Source: Pomacea canaliculata (Eukaryota; Mollusca; Gastropoda; Architaenioglossa; Ampullariidae). Taken from it: a stretch of DNA of 64,000 bases. This document shows, piece by piece, positions 23,775 to 35,959 of this stretch; position 1 is the first letter of the stretch; each line of letters opens with the position of its first letter. Below the pieces are notes generated by a model that saw only the letters and a program-made list of their open reading frames with translations, had not been told where the DNA came from and ran no database searches. A program made the translations under genes and the position numbers. Location of the stretch: positions 44,122,296 to 44,186,295 of the forward strand of contig NC_037590.1 of assembly GCF_003073045.1 (NCBI RefSeq), written 5' to 3'.

Positions 23775-24689
23775 TAAAAGCTACATCCTTTGTTGGGCTG
23801 AAGTACAGTCTTTCATGATCTTGTTTGGTTTGTGATTTTACTGAATTGTTCAATCCTGGGATGCCTGTAAGTACATGAATGTGATAGTGAAAATTTAATC
23901 TTTTAATTAACATTCTTTTGTATGGGTTGTGTGTAATGGAGGGGGAAAATCAGGTTATATGTGCATTAGGTGTCTGCATCTCGAGTACTTACCATATTTT
24001 GCATGAGCTATTCACATCATAATTTAACTGACTGGTTTTAAGAACGTCCAAATCCTTACCAATTGTGTACTTAGAACAGAAATATTCTGTAGCACTCTTG
24101 GCATGCTTTTTCCTTTGGTGGGTGTTGGTTATCACCTGTAAATGCCTCATTGGCAATAATCACAAGTTAATACAATTTTGAGTTTTTTTTTAACATTTAT
24201 TTTGTTTCATACAATACATAACATACAATATACCATATGTAAACAATATATATTTTTTTCCCCTACCTCATTATCTTTATTCCTTTGGATTAATCTTTAG
24301 CATTATACACTTTATAAATTAATGTTCTAAATACTTCATAATAGAGCTATTAGTTTCATCAATAATGATATAAACAAGCTGCCATTACCCTGTATAAGGA
24401 AGGAAAAGCATTTTATATAGAACTTATCGACCCAACAAGGGCAGCACATTTTTGTAGAGATCAACAGTGTATTTGACCAGCTGAAATCAACTTTGTTACA
24501 CTATTGACCCTTCGATTGCTCAGAAGAATAAATAACTGCCTTTTAAAGGAGGCATGTATAGTATTTGTGAGACCAAAATTTCCCCCATGTGCTGTTTTAT
24601 TCTGAGTATCTTGAAACCAAATTCAGTTATCTCTTGTAAAGTTTTTTAAAACAATAAGTTTAAGAATCCGTCAGTTGTCAGATTGCCTT
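23775..24689. other. COX18 3' region
   Basis: AT-rich DNA with no gene. It probably contains the 3' untranslated region of COX18. An AATAAA lies at 24527, but nothing shows that it is used. Confidence 0.4.
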
Positions 24690-26330
24690 TCATTTAAAAG
24701 TATCTAAGATCATGTTACATGGTTTTGATACAAAAGCCACTGTTGATTAAATTCCTTTTGTCTGTTTAGCCTATGATAAGCAGCTTTTTCGGTCAAAAAT
24801 CTGTGTTTTAGGTGGTATGTAAAGTTCTGGGCTACAGGGATTAGATTCTGGAGGGTGCTCTTATAGATAAAGAACTTGGCTGAAAGTATAATGATGTCCA
24901 GTACTTTATCTGTTAGTAGTTTTGGAACCATACCAAAGAGAATGAGTCCTTCAGTTAATGTAACTGTCTTTATGTGTGGGTATATATGGTGTAAAAAGTC
25001 TATAAGTTCTTTCCAGAATCTCTGGGTGATCTGGCAATGCCAAAAAAAGATGTTCTAATCATTACATAGGTGGCACCTAGGGGAATCAGCTGTTTTACAA
25101 CTTGAAAAATATTTCTGTGTTGGAAGAATCCTGTGCAATAACCTTGTTTGGAACCATCTTAACTGGGTGTTTAGGGTAGTTTTATAGGGCAGCACAAAAA
25201 CCTTTCCAGTCTAGATACTCAAATTTAATATTCCACTTAGAGATTGCTGTGGGTTGGGCTGAGTTTTGTAAGAGTATTGATTTCACCGCTTGATTTCTTT
25301 TGCCAGTGAGTGGCCATACATTGGAATTGGGTTAGACATAAATCACATAATTGTTTTACATGGCATGCTAACATAATAGGTCTCCTAGTGTAAAATATGA
25401 CACCAGTGTAACAAAATAAGTGGTCTATAAAGATATGTGTGTTAAAGTTATAACATTATGGAGTAGGTAAGTATGCGACGGTATCTGGTTGCAAACATTC
25501 AGATAAAAGACTTACAGAGCTTTCAAAAACAACAGGACTTAACACTACTATCGTTGACAAAATAACTGCTAACATGACTAAGAAAAATAACATTACACCT
25601 TGACCATACATTAACATATTAGTCTTGACAGGTAACAAACTGGATAGACAAGTCATAATGGTAGCTGGTATGAGCATCCGCTCTGCTCTGGGCACCGAAA
25701 TTTAGTATTATTATCTTCTTTCAGCAGGAGCAACTCTCAAATCTGAAAGAGAAATTTTAAGTAATAGATACACTATTACAGTTGTTGCAGCAAAGTCTAT
25801 TTAGTGGGGGAAAATCTATTACCTGGACTAGTGTCCATCGCGCTAAGATTCCTCCTCACATTATGAAATAGAGATGAAGAAGCTCGTACAATAACGCTCC
25901 ATGAATCTACGAGTAATGTCCCTTGCTGTGGGTGATAATCCGAGGTCACAAGGCAAAGAAGTCAACTATTTCTTCTATTGATGTATTATCACACTGAATT
26001 ACATATCCAAAGGTTACTCGCCTTTACTAGGAAGAATGTCTTTCAGTTGCTGTCCATTGCTTATTCGTAGATGATAAGTGAACAGGGGTTGAGGACATTG
26101 GTAGGTTGCTGCCCCTAGAGGGGAGGTCACTAGCCGAAGGGATCTTCATGATTCTACCCGAATCCTTCGTTTTAATGTAAATACGCCCTTTGGCTGACTA
26201 CGCACTCTCCACAGTCAGGTCCTCGCCTAATACCCTGAGCAGAGCAAAGTTAGCTTTTGTAAGGTCTTCTGTCATTATGATCCCAGATCCTTTTAAGAGC
26301 CTTCTGTTATGTAACACTGCTTCGGTGGCT
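24690..26330 (-). mobile_element. L1-like LINE relic (ORF1 and 3' end of ORF2)
   Basis: At the 5' end (26330-26030, minus) a frame with one internal stop reads KGSGIIMTEDLTKANFALLR and SAKGRIYIKTKDSGRIMKI, resembling the RNA-binding ORF1 protein of L1-type elements. At the 3' end (25210-24690) LRWFQTRLLHRILPT, a Cys/His patch (CKTADSPRCHLC), WHCQITQRFWKELI and AKFFIYKSTLQNLIP match the ORF2 C-terminus of L1-type LINEs in animals. The endonuclease and RT are not recognisable between them. A hydrophobic frame (25695-25456) in the middle is unexplained. The element is dead. Confidence 0.6.
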
Positions 26331-26339
26331 CTCCTTGAA

Positions 26340-29310
26340 ATGAACCAAACAGACAGCCACTGTTGTGCATTCTTTCAGTTCAAATACAACACCTGGCTGT
26401 AGGCTTCCCATGGTTGTATTGAGAGTGCCTAAGTGGATTAATGCTGGCTTACTTCATCTTTTCTTTGTTTCTTTGAATTTTTTTCTGAAATTTGACCTAG
26501 TCCTTACAATACCATGTGTAACGCATACTAAGAGGCAATGCTCAGTATGCTACACAAGCTTTTAGGACATTAGTTTGTAATTTTATACTTGGTAGTCAAT
26601 GTTTCATAGCAAAAGTTAGCAACAAAATGGGACATAATTCTCTGGCCTCATAATAACGCTTTAAAAATGACATGAAGTTGCTTGAACTATAAGCATTTAC
26701 ATAAAACAGTAGTCTTCTCTTACATGTGCACACACATACAAGGAGACAAAAGATTGATGTGTGCCATCAAGCAAATAACAGACTGCATCAGTATTTATTT
26801 TTGTGGTCCAATCCACTGTACACAGTGGTGGAAGGGTACATGATTTAGTCTATGATCATATCAAGTGCTATTGATCAAAGACTGGTTTGGTCAGATATTA
26901 GGATGCACCAGCCACTGCTGCAGCAGGTTCAGATCTTCAGCAATCATTTCTCTTTTCTGCCTGGCAGCATTCAGCTGCAGAATTGGCAGCTTGGGTTGCT
27001 CTTTACACAGGTTATGTTTGTTGTTTTCATATAAGTGTGACTTAGGGTCTGCAAGCTGCGCAAATGAAGCGTTGATGCCCTTATCTCTAACTCTTTCTTT
27101 ACGCAAGGCTAAAGGCGGTCAAACCCCCCAGTACACATGAATTTACCCTTTTTCAAAAAATTATTAAAAAATAACTAAACAAGATAGAACAACAATTTAA
27201 ATTGATTATGACATATCAAAATGTGTAGAAGTGGAACAGTTTCACCTTAATCTTGCTTGAGAACTCACTTTTATGATAATCCTACCAAAATTAGGTATAT
27301 GAAGTGAAGTGTGGAAAAAGTTTTTTAATACATTTCAAACATGGCGTGGTGCGAAATTTGGGAGCAAAAGAAAACCATTTTTACACCATTTGTGGTCAAA
27401 TTCTCCATCTGAAGCAAGAATATCTCTGGGATGTTCTTTCTGTTCTTATTCGACGTTTCAAATGCATAATGTTCACGATCGTGTACAATCGTAAAGGACA
27501 GGTAGTGTGGAATATGGCAAGACTTCCGTTCAAACGTACGTCCTTCATCATGCAAGGGAGATAATTGTGTTCAGAAATGCCTAAACTTTCTTATTTATTG
27601 AGTTTTTCTTTTAAACCACGAGCTGTATGGGTCTAAAAAAATTTACAACAATGCATCGGCCATATGTGTATGCTCCGTACACAAGCGAGCGGGGCAAGAT
27701 CAGGCACCCGTGTTAAGTGCGTAAAGAAAGAGCTAGGCTTGCTGCCAAAGTATTGTTTATTTAATTAGATTTAAGAGTTGCTTATATTTTTTATTTGAAT
27801 GGCTTCAGCTTTGCCAATGCCTCATGAAGAGTTGGCTAATAACTACTTCAGGGTTAGTTAGGGTTGGGTGGGGGGGGGGGTCCTTCATCAGCCATGCCTC
27901 CTCAGGGCATGTCTCCATGAGGTCCCCCACCCATGCACGCATTTGGTTTGTTTCAAAGGGGGAATAAAACAGCACCAGCAATATTTACAACAGAGTTATC
28001 TATGCAAACTAACATTTTATGTTTCCGACAATGTATTCATTTCATTTCTGTTTTTAAGTACTTGATAGATATCTAGAGATTTTTTTGATGGCTGTTTCAG
28101 AGTTATCTATAAAGACTCGTGTTCGATCTTGGCCCTGTTTTAAAACATCCACTTTCGATCTGTAACCATCATAGGCAGGACAATCAAACACGTTCATTTC
28201 ATGTTCAATCTTATCTTATGCTTGGGAGGGAGATACATCATTTTGTAGCAATGCTGTTGAAAACCAGACAGATTGTACATGCGAACTGTGTTGGTGCACT
28301 ACCTGCAGTGCTACATGTGTGCTTAGCATTGAGGTTTTATACTACAGGCTATGTGATATGATTTTACCATAAGGTACTGCTGGGAAAGAAAAATGAATCA
28401 TTAATAATCATCCTTTAAATTTAATGTTGGAAACAGTATATTGCTCTTTTTAAAGCATCGCTTGGACCATATATTATCTTAACTAGTTCTAATGCATATA
28501 AATAATAACGTAAACTGTCAACACCATTTCGGTGATAAAAGAATATTTGGTGAGGCAAGAACCTGTGACAGGACAGGGAAGCAGATTTAAATGGCACAGA
28601 TATCCCACCTACATGTTAAAGGTGCATTAAAATGTGTGTGTGTGGCTCAAATACCTTGCAGGTTGAGAATCTATGGAAATAACACCGCACTTTTACAAAA
28701 TGTTTATTTTCCCATAAATCTTGATATACACAAGAACATCACATGAAGATGTCATGAGTATGCTCACCCCCCACCCCACATACACACCCACACACTCTCA
28801 TTATCAAATGAAACTTTCACTTTCCTCAAATTACAAACACTTTAAATAAGAAGCATGCATGCACACAGCTGAATACAGTCTAATATTTTCCTCATGAAAA
28901 GCTTATTATAAAACTATTACAAAGAATTTTACCCTTGGCCAATCTGATCATAGCAAGGGAGAAAGCATGTTCAGAAGAATAATCTTTTACGATAAAACAC
29001 TTAAACCTTTTTGCAAGTTTACATAAATGACTTGCACCCTTCCAAAAAATCTGAAGTAAACAACAATGCACCGGGCCCCCTTGACAGCCGCGGGCCCGGG
29101 TACACCAGACCCCCTGTCCCTCCCCCCCCTCTCGTCAGGCCTGGTTTCAAAGGTGAGAAAGCACTTGGGCATCTAACTTTTATTTCTGGTATTACGGATG
29201 GTTACAAGAAGAAACGCTTTTAGTTCGTCACCACTTTGATGGACATCCACTATTTGACTCTTCACAGAAGGGAGGCTTAAAAAGCCTGGTCTCTTTCCCT
29301 CCTGTCTTCG
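26340..29310. other. Repeat-rich spacer, no gene supported
   Basis: AT-rich DNA with a G10 run (27868-27880), C-rich patches (28767-28797, 29118-29130) and unsupported reading frames (for example 27304-27564, both strands). No splice-bounded exon or known element was recognised. Confidence 0.4.
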
Positions 29311-29317
29311 AGGACAT

Positions 29318-30523
29318 AGGGCCGAAGTCATTCTTTACTCGTTTTGAGAATTTGTTCGGAGCTTGTGAAGACTGATTGGTCTTTATTTGGCTTTTTCTGG
29401 ATGTCCATCGATAGGCGCTCGCTATTTTCTTTTGCCATGTGAAAAGGGTATAGAGGTCCTTGTTAATATTTTTAGGTCCTCTCCATTGAAGTAGACATCT
29501 AGGATGCTTGATGCAATGCGTGGAATTCTCAGGTTGATTCTTTTGATGTCATGTACATAGACTTTTTTGCGTTTGGCATGCTGCAAATAATAATAATAAA
29601 AAAAGACTTTATTAACTCATTCATGTGCCAACACAGCAAAATGAAAATACTGAAGGTGGTGATAAAGGTAATTTTTCAGTGTAATAAATACCATGAATAG
29701 CTGTTTTAATGTGGGGCTGTAATGATTTTCACAAATAACCTAACTTTACGTTTTTTTTATGTATTCCTTCATTTACGCACAGGGTTACAAATTTAGACAG
29801 TACACTGGTTACAGAAGGACGTTGGCTGATAGAGCCCAACCCGCAGGTTGACAAGAGGTTTGGTCGGCCACCGTCCTAGTTACCCAGAAGCTTGGTGCTT
29901 CATTGGCCAAAACCGTAGTAAAGGGAATTAATTCCTATACTTTTCTCTTTTTTTTTTTTTTTTGACTATCATTGATTGATCTTTATCATAAATGGTCACC
30001 ATTTGTTGTACATATAAGATTAAGTATAATGTAAATGTTTCCTGGGTTTATGCTCAGTGACATTTAATGTTTTAATGAAAATCTGTGTATGTCATTCTTG
30101 CCATGTTTGATGTTTAAAATTAAACATTATTAAAGGTTTTTGCTTAAACCTTTGTAAAACATTGATAAAAAAACCGTTTATAAAACTTTAAAACTCGTTT
30201 TCATTAAACGTTATATAAACATTAGTGCAATGGGCATAATTTATGTTTGATGCTCAATTTTTGCAAACATTGCTAAAACTTCATGCGTCAACTTTTTTCA
30301 CACATTTATACAAGACTAACATAATACTGTAATCTGGGTAAATAAGACTGTACATAAAAAGTAGAAACGAGGTATACGTACTGAATTGTTTATACGCCGC
30401 CTTGATTTTTTCGCTGCCATTGCCCCTAAAGAAAAAAAGTAATTTAAAAATTATAAAATACTAAATCGAAAACGTTTTTTAAGGCAGCCAAAGGACCACC
30501 TATGCATTAAACAATATGGGTTA
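29318..30523. repeat. Segmental duplication copy A (partner 47446-49190)
   Basis: Blocks at 29318-29350, 29360-29425, 29581-30030 and 30355-30523 match the STK19-region copy at about 95-98% by eye, in the same order and orientation. Copy A lacks STK19 exon 4 (partner bases about 47480-47900) and has about 330 extra bases at 30030-30360. The two blocks that do not match are exactly the exons of the small minus-strand gene. Copy A retains the empty target site (TATGCATTAAACAATATG, near 30502) of the hAT-like element in copy B. Confidence 0.75.
29422..30425 (-). CDS. Small basic two-exon protein, copy A (65 aa)
   Basis: Exon 1 (30425-30382) follows TTTTTTTCTTTAG and carries an ATG then MAAKKSRRRINNS, ending at the donor TCA|GTACGT. 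Exon 2 (29580-29422) follows TATTATTTGCAG and encodes HAKRKKVYVHDIKRINLRIP..., then ILDVYFNGEDLKILTRTS and a stop after HGKRK. Both are in phase 0. The product is rich in Lys/Arg at both ends, suggesting a nuclear or nucleic-acid-binding role; no known domain was recognised. It pairs with copy B (47931-48667), with which it shares xSxILDVYxNGExLKIL. The intron is nearly identical to copy B's while exon 1 is almost unrelated in sequence. An acceptor before the ATG means an upstream exon exists or existed. Confidence 0.45.
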
Positions 30524-30560
30524 CACTGGGGGGTGTAAAAGGTCAATGAACCATTTATAG

Positions 30561-33129
30561 CAGGGGTGGGCAAACTTTTTTGTTGCGAGGGCTGCATTGC
30601 TGGGTCATGACTAGTCCGAGGGCCGCACCTTGTAATTGAATACAAAAAGGACATAAAATCGCCAAATTGTAAACAAACGCATTTATTTAATAATCAGCAC
30701 ATGAAATATGTAACACTGTAGGAATAAATATAAAACCAGAATGAACAATTAAGCACACAATTTAATGAGAAAAATGTTTTTGAATACAATTTTGCTGAAC
30801 AATTCTTTTAAAATTTGGCTCAAAATTACTGGTAGATACTCTCATAACTGACTGCAAGCTTGCATCTGAAAGCAATAACCTGTTCTTTGACTTGTTTATA
30901 TTCGTGCAGGAAAAACTTTGCTCACAGATGTAACTTAAACCAAATATTGAAAATAGCTGGGCAGCAAATACTCTTAAACAAGGAAATGATTTGTTGGAGA
31001 GGCACTTATAAAACTCAACCAGTGACAGGGAATAAAACCTTTCCTTCAATGCATGATCTGATTGAAGGTGTATTAGTTCAAGTTGTAATTCATCAGGTGC
31101 ATCATCAACATGAACAGAAAAAGGACATGATAATATGTTGAATTTTGATTCCATCTCCTTAAAATCCACAAATCTTGTTTGGAACTCTTCATTCAAACTG
31201 TCCAACTGTGCTCTAAATTTTTCATGCAGGTGAGCAGGTACTTTTGCCTTTGATAACAAAGAAAAATGTGTGAACTTCCCTTCACTTGCCTGCCTTGAAA
31301 ATAAAGATATTCTTTGAAATGATTGTATCTCTTTATACATGTCATGAGCCAATAAATCTTTCCCTTGCAGCGTGACATTTAACTGGTTTAACTTTTCAAA
31401 GACATCAATAGCAAACATCAATTCACATTGCCACAAATCACTTTTCGTTTTGGAAACAAAGTCACACTCCATTCCCTTAATGTCCAGAAACATCAGGATT
31501 TCATGCCGCAAGTCCCACACTCACTTTAACACTTTCCCAAGGCTCAGCAATCTGACGTGGTAGAGGACGTCTCCATGCTGAGCCTCTATATCCTCCAGTA
31601 GAGCTTTAAATTGTCTGTGATTAGAGCTCTTGCTCGAATTGTATTGATTACACTTACTACAGGATCTATAATATGTTTCATATCAAGTGCTGCTTTGCAT
31701 AAATGTTCCTGGTGAAGAATACAATGGAATGACCAGAGCACTTGATTTGGATTGTCTTGTTTTATTCTGTTTTCCAAAAGTTTGACCATTCCTACATTTT
31801 TTCCACGCATGGCCCTTGCACCATCAGTAGTAATACTAGCCAAGATGTTCCATTTCAAACCGCTGTCATCGACTGCTTTTAGAACACAATCACATATATC
31901 TTGGCCAGTTGTTGTGTCTTTCATGGACTCCATTGCTAGTAATTCTTGTGTGATTGTGAAATTTTCATCGACCCCACAAAGAAAAATTAGTAACTATGCA
32001 GTATCCTGTATGTCTGTGCTCTCGTCCAGTGCTAATGAATAACACAAAAAACTTTTACTTGCATCCGTCAGCTGTTGTTTTAGTTCTTCACTAATCATTT
32101 CTACACGTCGAACAACAGTTCTCCTTGATAATGATATATTCTCGAACTTGTTTTTCATTTCCGGACACGTTATAGTTACGCAATCCACCATACATTGTTT
32201 TACAAACTCTCCATCTGAGAAAGGTCTGTTTTGCTTCAAAATTAAGTAAGACACTTTAAAACTTGCCTCCAGCGCAGTATCCTGATTCGATGAATGTTTT
32301 TTAAACAGAGATTGCTGCTTGTCCAGCTTTGAGACGTATTCCAAAGCCTTTTTTCTTCTTTCTCCATCGGCCAGATTGCATCCAAAATCTCCGTGCTTTG
32401 TTTGATAATGACGCCGTAAATTGTATTCTTTCAGCACACCAACGGTATCTTGGCACAGTAAACATACTGCTTTCTGTTCAGAATAGGTGAAGAAATATTT
32501 GTGAGTCCATTCTTCATTAAAAACACGACCTTCGTTCTCAATTTTACGTTTTTTACCAGACATTTTTGCAGGAAATAAGGGAAATGATTGGCCAGCTGCC
32601 TTCTTTCCACTTTCACTTCCACAACTCAAAGGCCTTGTACCACTCAAAACTACACTATTTATCCTGTCCCAGTCGAACGTTCCAGAAACCGTCCTTTGTT
32701 CCCACAACATGGTTACGCAAACGTAGTCTCAACCTTTATTTGCCCCCCTCCTCCACCCGTGGGACCAGACTTCCTAGTCATGTTAAGTGTGTGTGTCCAC
32801 GTGTCGAGGGTAACTGTGTGTGGGTGTGAGCACGTGCGTAAGTACGCTGCGACGGTTTGTGTGTGAAGGTGGGTACTCACGCATACATCCCCCCTCCCGC
32901 ACCGTCTGGTCATGACCTTCCTAAGTTGGTCAGGCCGCTTCGTAACTCAGGTGTAACAAAGGGTCCACTGGCTACCGGCGAGACAGTTCAAGGCCGGCCA
33001 TTACGTACGCAGCAGGCGTGGGAAGGGACTAAGCGTAACTTGTTTTCGGTAATATTTTTTTTTGTGTTGCCAAAAGGCTTCTGTGGGCCGCAGAGAACCA
33101 CTTGGCGGGCCGCTATTTGCCCACCCCTG
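30561..33129 (-). mobile_element. hAT transposon, 2.57 kb, with intact terminal inverted repeats
   Basis: The left end CAGGGGTGGGCAAACTTTTT (30561) and right end (reverse complement CAGGGGTGGGCAAATAGCGG, ending 33129) form an inverted repeat typical of hAT elements. A transposase relic fills 30762-32565 on the minus strand. The expected 8-bp target duplication is absent (ATTTATAG left, GCGTAAGC right), suggesting later rearrangement or recombination between copies. It lies between the duplicated copy A and the RING-like relic. Confidence 0.85.
30762..32565 (-). pseudogene. hAT transposase pseudogene (GTF2IRD2/ZBED-like type)
   Basis: From an ATG at 32563 (MSGKKRKIENEGRVFNEEW) there is a BED-like zinc finger (CLLCQDTVGVLKEYNLRRHY then QTKH). 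The catalytic core includes SLALDESTDIQDTA and SITTDGARAMRGKNVGMVK, with FHCILHQEHLCKAALDMK after it. The C-terminal dimerisation region has FGLSYICEQSFSCTNINKSK. Three lesions break it: an in-frame TAG at 31994-31996, a one-base shift near 31615, and a TGA at 31521-31523. The family (vertebrate-style GTF2IRD2 or ZBED5-like hAT) is judged from these motifs. It cannot encode an active enzyme as it stands. Confidence 0.85.
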
Positions 33130-33790
33130 GCGTAAGCTAATCTCTCAGACTCTGACACTGTTACATATTTAATAGGAACGACAGTATCATTTTTTTTCTT
33201 AAGAAAGAGTACACAGTCCTGCATGGGCTTCCTCATCAGGATGGTGGAAACGACCTGATGGCTGTCTTGCATGCACTTTAGGAGCTGCTCGTGCATCACG
33301 ATGACAGTTCAAAGCTGTCCTGACTAACGAGCCCTCCAACAGACTGGGAGGGCGTGGTCTTGCAGCTTGTGCTCGGTCTCGTCCATGTCCACCTGACTAT
33401 GTATCTCCTCTATTTGCACTAAGCTCTTGTGCATCAAATGTACTATCTTCTGCATCTTATCAGACAGATCATTTACAATCTAGCAGGCCACAGCCTCGCG
33501 CTGGTCAGTAGTCTGTGCCTCTTGTTCTTCTGGACATTCGGGGTGTGGAGAGGTGAGGGATGAACAAAGGAGATCTTCGCACCCTGGGCACATTTCCTTC
33601 ATGGTGTCATTTTTGCGGCGTGTGGTCGCCTTCGTATGGTCAGTGGGGAGAAGGTCGACCCAGCCTTCATGCCTAGCTGAATGAACCAGGTGATGAGACA
33701 CTCCTGGCACATAATGTGACCACATAAGGGGATCTTGAATGGACTTTTGTGGTAAACTCAGGTAATTAAGGTTCATTGCAGGCAGCTGAA
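33130..33790 (-). pseudogene. RING/TRIM-like gene relic
   Basis: Minus-strand sequence near 33760-33690 reads FKIPLCGHIMCQECLITWFI, a RING-finger half (C-x-H-x-x-C-x-x-C). Further on come a Cys pair (CPGCEDLLC) and coiled-coil-like helices (MQKIVHLMHKSLVQIEEI, then MMHEQLLKCMQDSHQVVS). Frame changes and stops (for example TAG near 33480) separate the parts. The order RING, Cys-rich, coiled coil is that of TRIM-type ubiquitin ligases. It ends exactly at the hAT terminus at 33129, so the transposon may have truncated it. Confidence 0.5.
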
Positions 33791-34066
33791 AGGTGTGCTT
33801 CCGTCGTGTCCATTCCTGTTTTTTTAAAAAATGTACTATTCAATGTATTTCCTGAGGGAAGTAAGCCAGAATACATTCTTCTTCTAGTATTTAGATTGTA
33901 CCTACATTCGGTCTTCACAGGAACATATAACCTGTGATATGACTTGACCATAAGCAGGGCTTCTGCTAAGGCTGAATTCTTTGGGGTCCCAGGGACTTCA
34001 GATTTCTAAGGGGTCCCAGGTTAACTCTAAGGCGTCCCTTTACAATGTGAAAAAAGGTCAACATAC

Positions 34067-35055
34067 CTTTCAGGCACACAAAGCACTGTAATGTCAGAAA
34101 CTGCGAAAACTTCTGCGGTTGTTTATAGGCCTAAAAAAAAAATAAAAAATAATTAAAACAGTTTATTCACCTCATCCATTGATCGCTCCGAGGACGATTG
34201 AGCACACACTGTCCTCACAACATCTTTCCATGCCTCTGGCCTTTTCCTGTTGCAGTCTGCTGACCTGAATTTTGATAGCAGCAACGACTGACTAGCAGAA
34301 ACTGCCTCTATCAAAGAACATAGTGATTAACATGTACTTTTAAGGTACTCACACATATCCACCTCTGCATCACACAGATAAAATGAAAGAAAAATAATTG
34401 ACAGTAATTTTTATTTAGCAAAGGCAGATGTATACGCATCTGTGGTGTGACCAATGTTCATCTTATTTTTCATGTTCGGTATTTTCAGTTTTACTAGTTC
34501 AGTCCTATATCTGTTCAGTGTAATACAAGACTTCAAATATGCAGACCACAAAGGGATCTCTCTGTTTCCTGTACTCTGCCATTTTCTTCAGCTTTTTCTT
34601 GAGTAGCTGTTGTTTAGATCTATCCTGCTTTGCTTTGTCTTTGTCAGTCGTAAAAAGGACATAATCATCCAACTGCAGGTTATCTGTAACAAATCTCTTC
34701 TGTTTTTGATGTATATGGATGGCCATGTTCCGTGCACGATGCACAGGTTTTTCAGCAAAGCGCAATTTTTATTAATGACATTAATGCAATTGGTTACGAA
34801 CGAGCAGGCATGTAGAATAAAAAGGAAGAGAAATGTGTTGAAAAGCAAGTAGCAATTCACCACACACCTGTTTCGGAGAGATCTGAATTTTTTTTCACAT
34901 GACACCTGTGACATGGTTACCCTTTGCCTGCATCTGCAAGGCAATTTTTCGCCACACTTCATGGTGCTTTATAGCTGAATTGGAAAACATTTCCAAATGT
35001 TCCCTCTAAAGTTCACTGAGAAGTGAAACCTTCTCATGGGTCCATGTTGAAACAC
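34067..35055 (-). pseudogene. Myb/SANT-like DNA-binding gene fragment, three exons, broken
   Basis: Exon 35055-34868 (acceptor TTCCTACAG, donor ACAG|GTGTGT) reads STWTHEKVSLLSEL, a stop, REHLEMF, KHHEVWRKIALQMQAKGNHV, then in another frame CEKKFRSLRNR. This is the W...W...C/W..K(F/W) pattern of Myb/SANT-like domains found in transposon and host DNA-binding proteins. Exon 34307-34171 reads ASQSLLLSKFRSADCNRKRP then EAWKDVVRTVCAQSSSERSM, also Myb/SANT-like. Exon 34130-34067 reads AYKQPQKFSQFLTLQCFVCL. The in-frame TAG and one-base shift in the first exon mark it as decayed. The intron between exons 1 and 2 is the one shared with 39845-40391. Confidence 0.55.
34327..34867. repeat. Shared intron 'a', copy 1 (partner 39860-40390)
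   Basis: About 540 bases matching the partner at roughly 96% by eye. On the minus strand it starts exactly at the donor (GTGTGTGGTGAATTGC) after the Myb/SANT-like exon. Similarity stops at ACATGTTAA, just before the acceptor TTCTTTGATAG. It contains an internal open stretch (KQDRSKQQLLKKKLKK) after a good acceptor (GATTTGTTACAG, near 34681), which may be an embedded exon. A more diverged fragment of that stretch recurs at 41575-41640. Confidence 0.75.
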
Positions 35056-35134
35056 CTGTAGGAACATTATCTTTTTTCAATGCATGGTATGATGCCACTT
35101 TGACTTTTTATTGACCTCAGCCATTGGGCTCAAA

Positions 35135-35850
35135 TCAAGGGGTCAACCATATTCCAAGATTACATTGGGTCATTAAACATCAAACTAGCATCGCGCAATT
35201 TAAAAACTCTATACAGATGGCGGGAAAGCTGTTTGAATGGTTAACTCAGCCGCATCTCCCATAACCCGTGACACATTGTTTGGGTCTGTAGCGCACACAC
35301 CTTGCAGTACTGGGACTTGCGTTCTGATATAAGTATAAGCTTTACAAAAAAAAAAAGAGTACATGTGCTTCATCATCTATTTCTTCTTTGCACAGGGGAC
35401 ATGTCACATGGGGCCACATCATTTCTGCATCGCAGCTTATGTGTTGTTATATTGGATATCCCAAATCTGAAGCGCATATAAGCTAGTTTAAAACATTTCA
35501 ATTGGTGAAGGTCAATATATCTTTCAGGTTGGAGGTAACTTTGATGCGTACACTTCTAGTTGAGAACTGTTCTTCAAGTGGAGTGCCAGTCCTGGACAAA
35601 ACAGTCTTTCAATCGTTGTGGGAATGTACGTATAAATATATTAACACTCCCTACACCTTGTTGTAACCATACAAGTCCAAAACCATTTACACATAGCAAA
35701 TCTTTCATGTGGTAGTACGCCACACCAAGCTTATTGTCCTGCTCGTAACCCAGATGACTATACAAGGAATGAGAGCCATCGTGGCCGTACTCATTATAGC
35801 CGAATGATCTCACACTTTACTGTACCATTCAAAATAAATAGATCCTATAT
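35135..35850 (-). mobile_element. LINE 3' fragment, family b, copy 1
   Basis: Minus-strand translation gives YYHMKDLLCVNGFGLVWLQQ and FIRTFPQRLKDCFVQDWHST. Then, with frame changes, comes the C-terminal zinc-like motif CPLCKEE (clear in copy 2). This is the 3' part of a non-LTR ORF2 of the type common in molluscs. The 3' end at CCTTGATTTGAGC is shared with copy 2 at 41161, and identity is about 96%, so the family was active recently. Confidence 0.7.
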
Positions 35851-35959
35851 TGTTAAAACTGATCTGCTTCTGTAAAAAAAATATTGAAAATAAAATCCAC
35901 TGCTGCTATTTCCACATACATTGCAGTTATTCTCCAGTGTCCCACAGTAGTATACTCAC

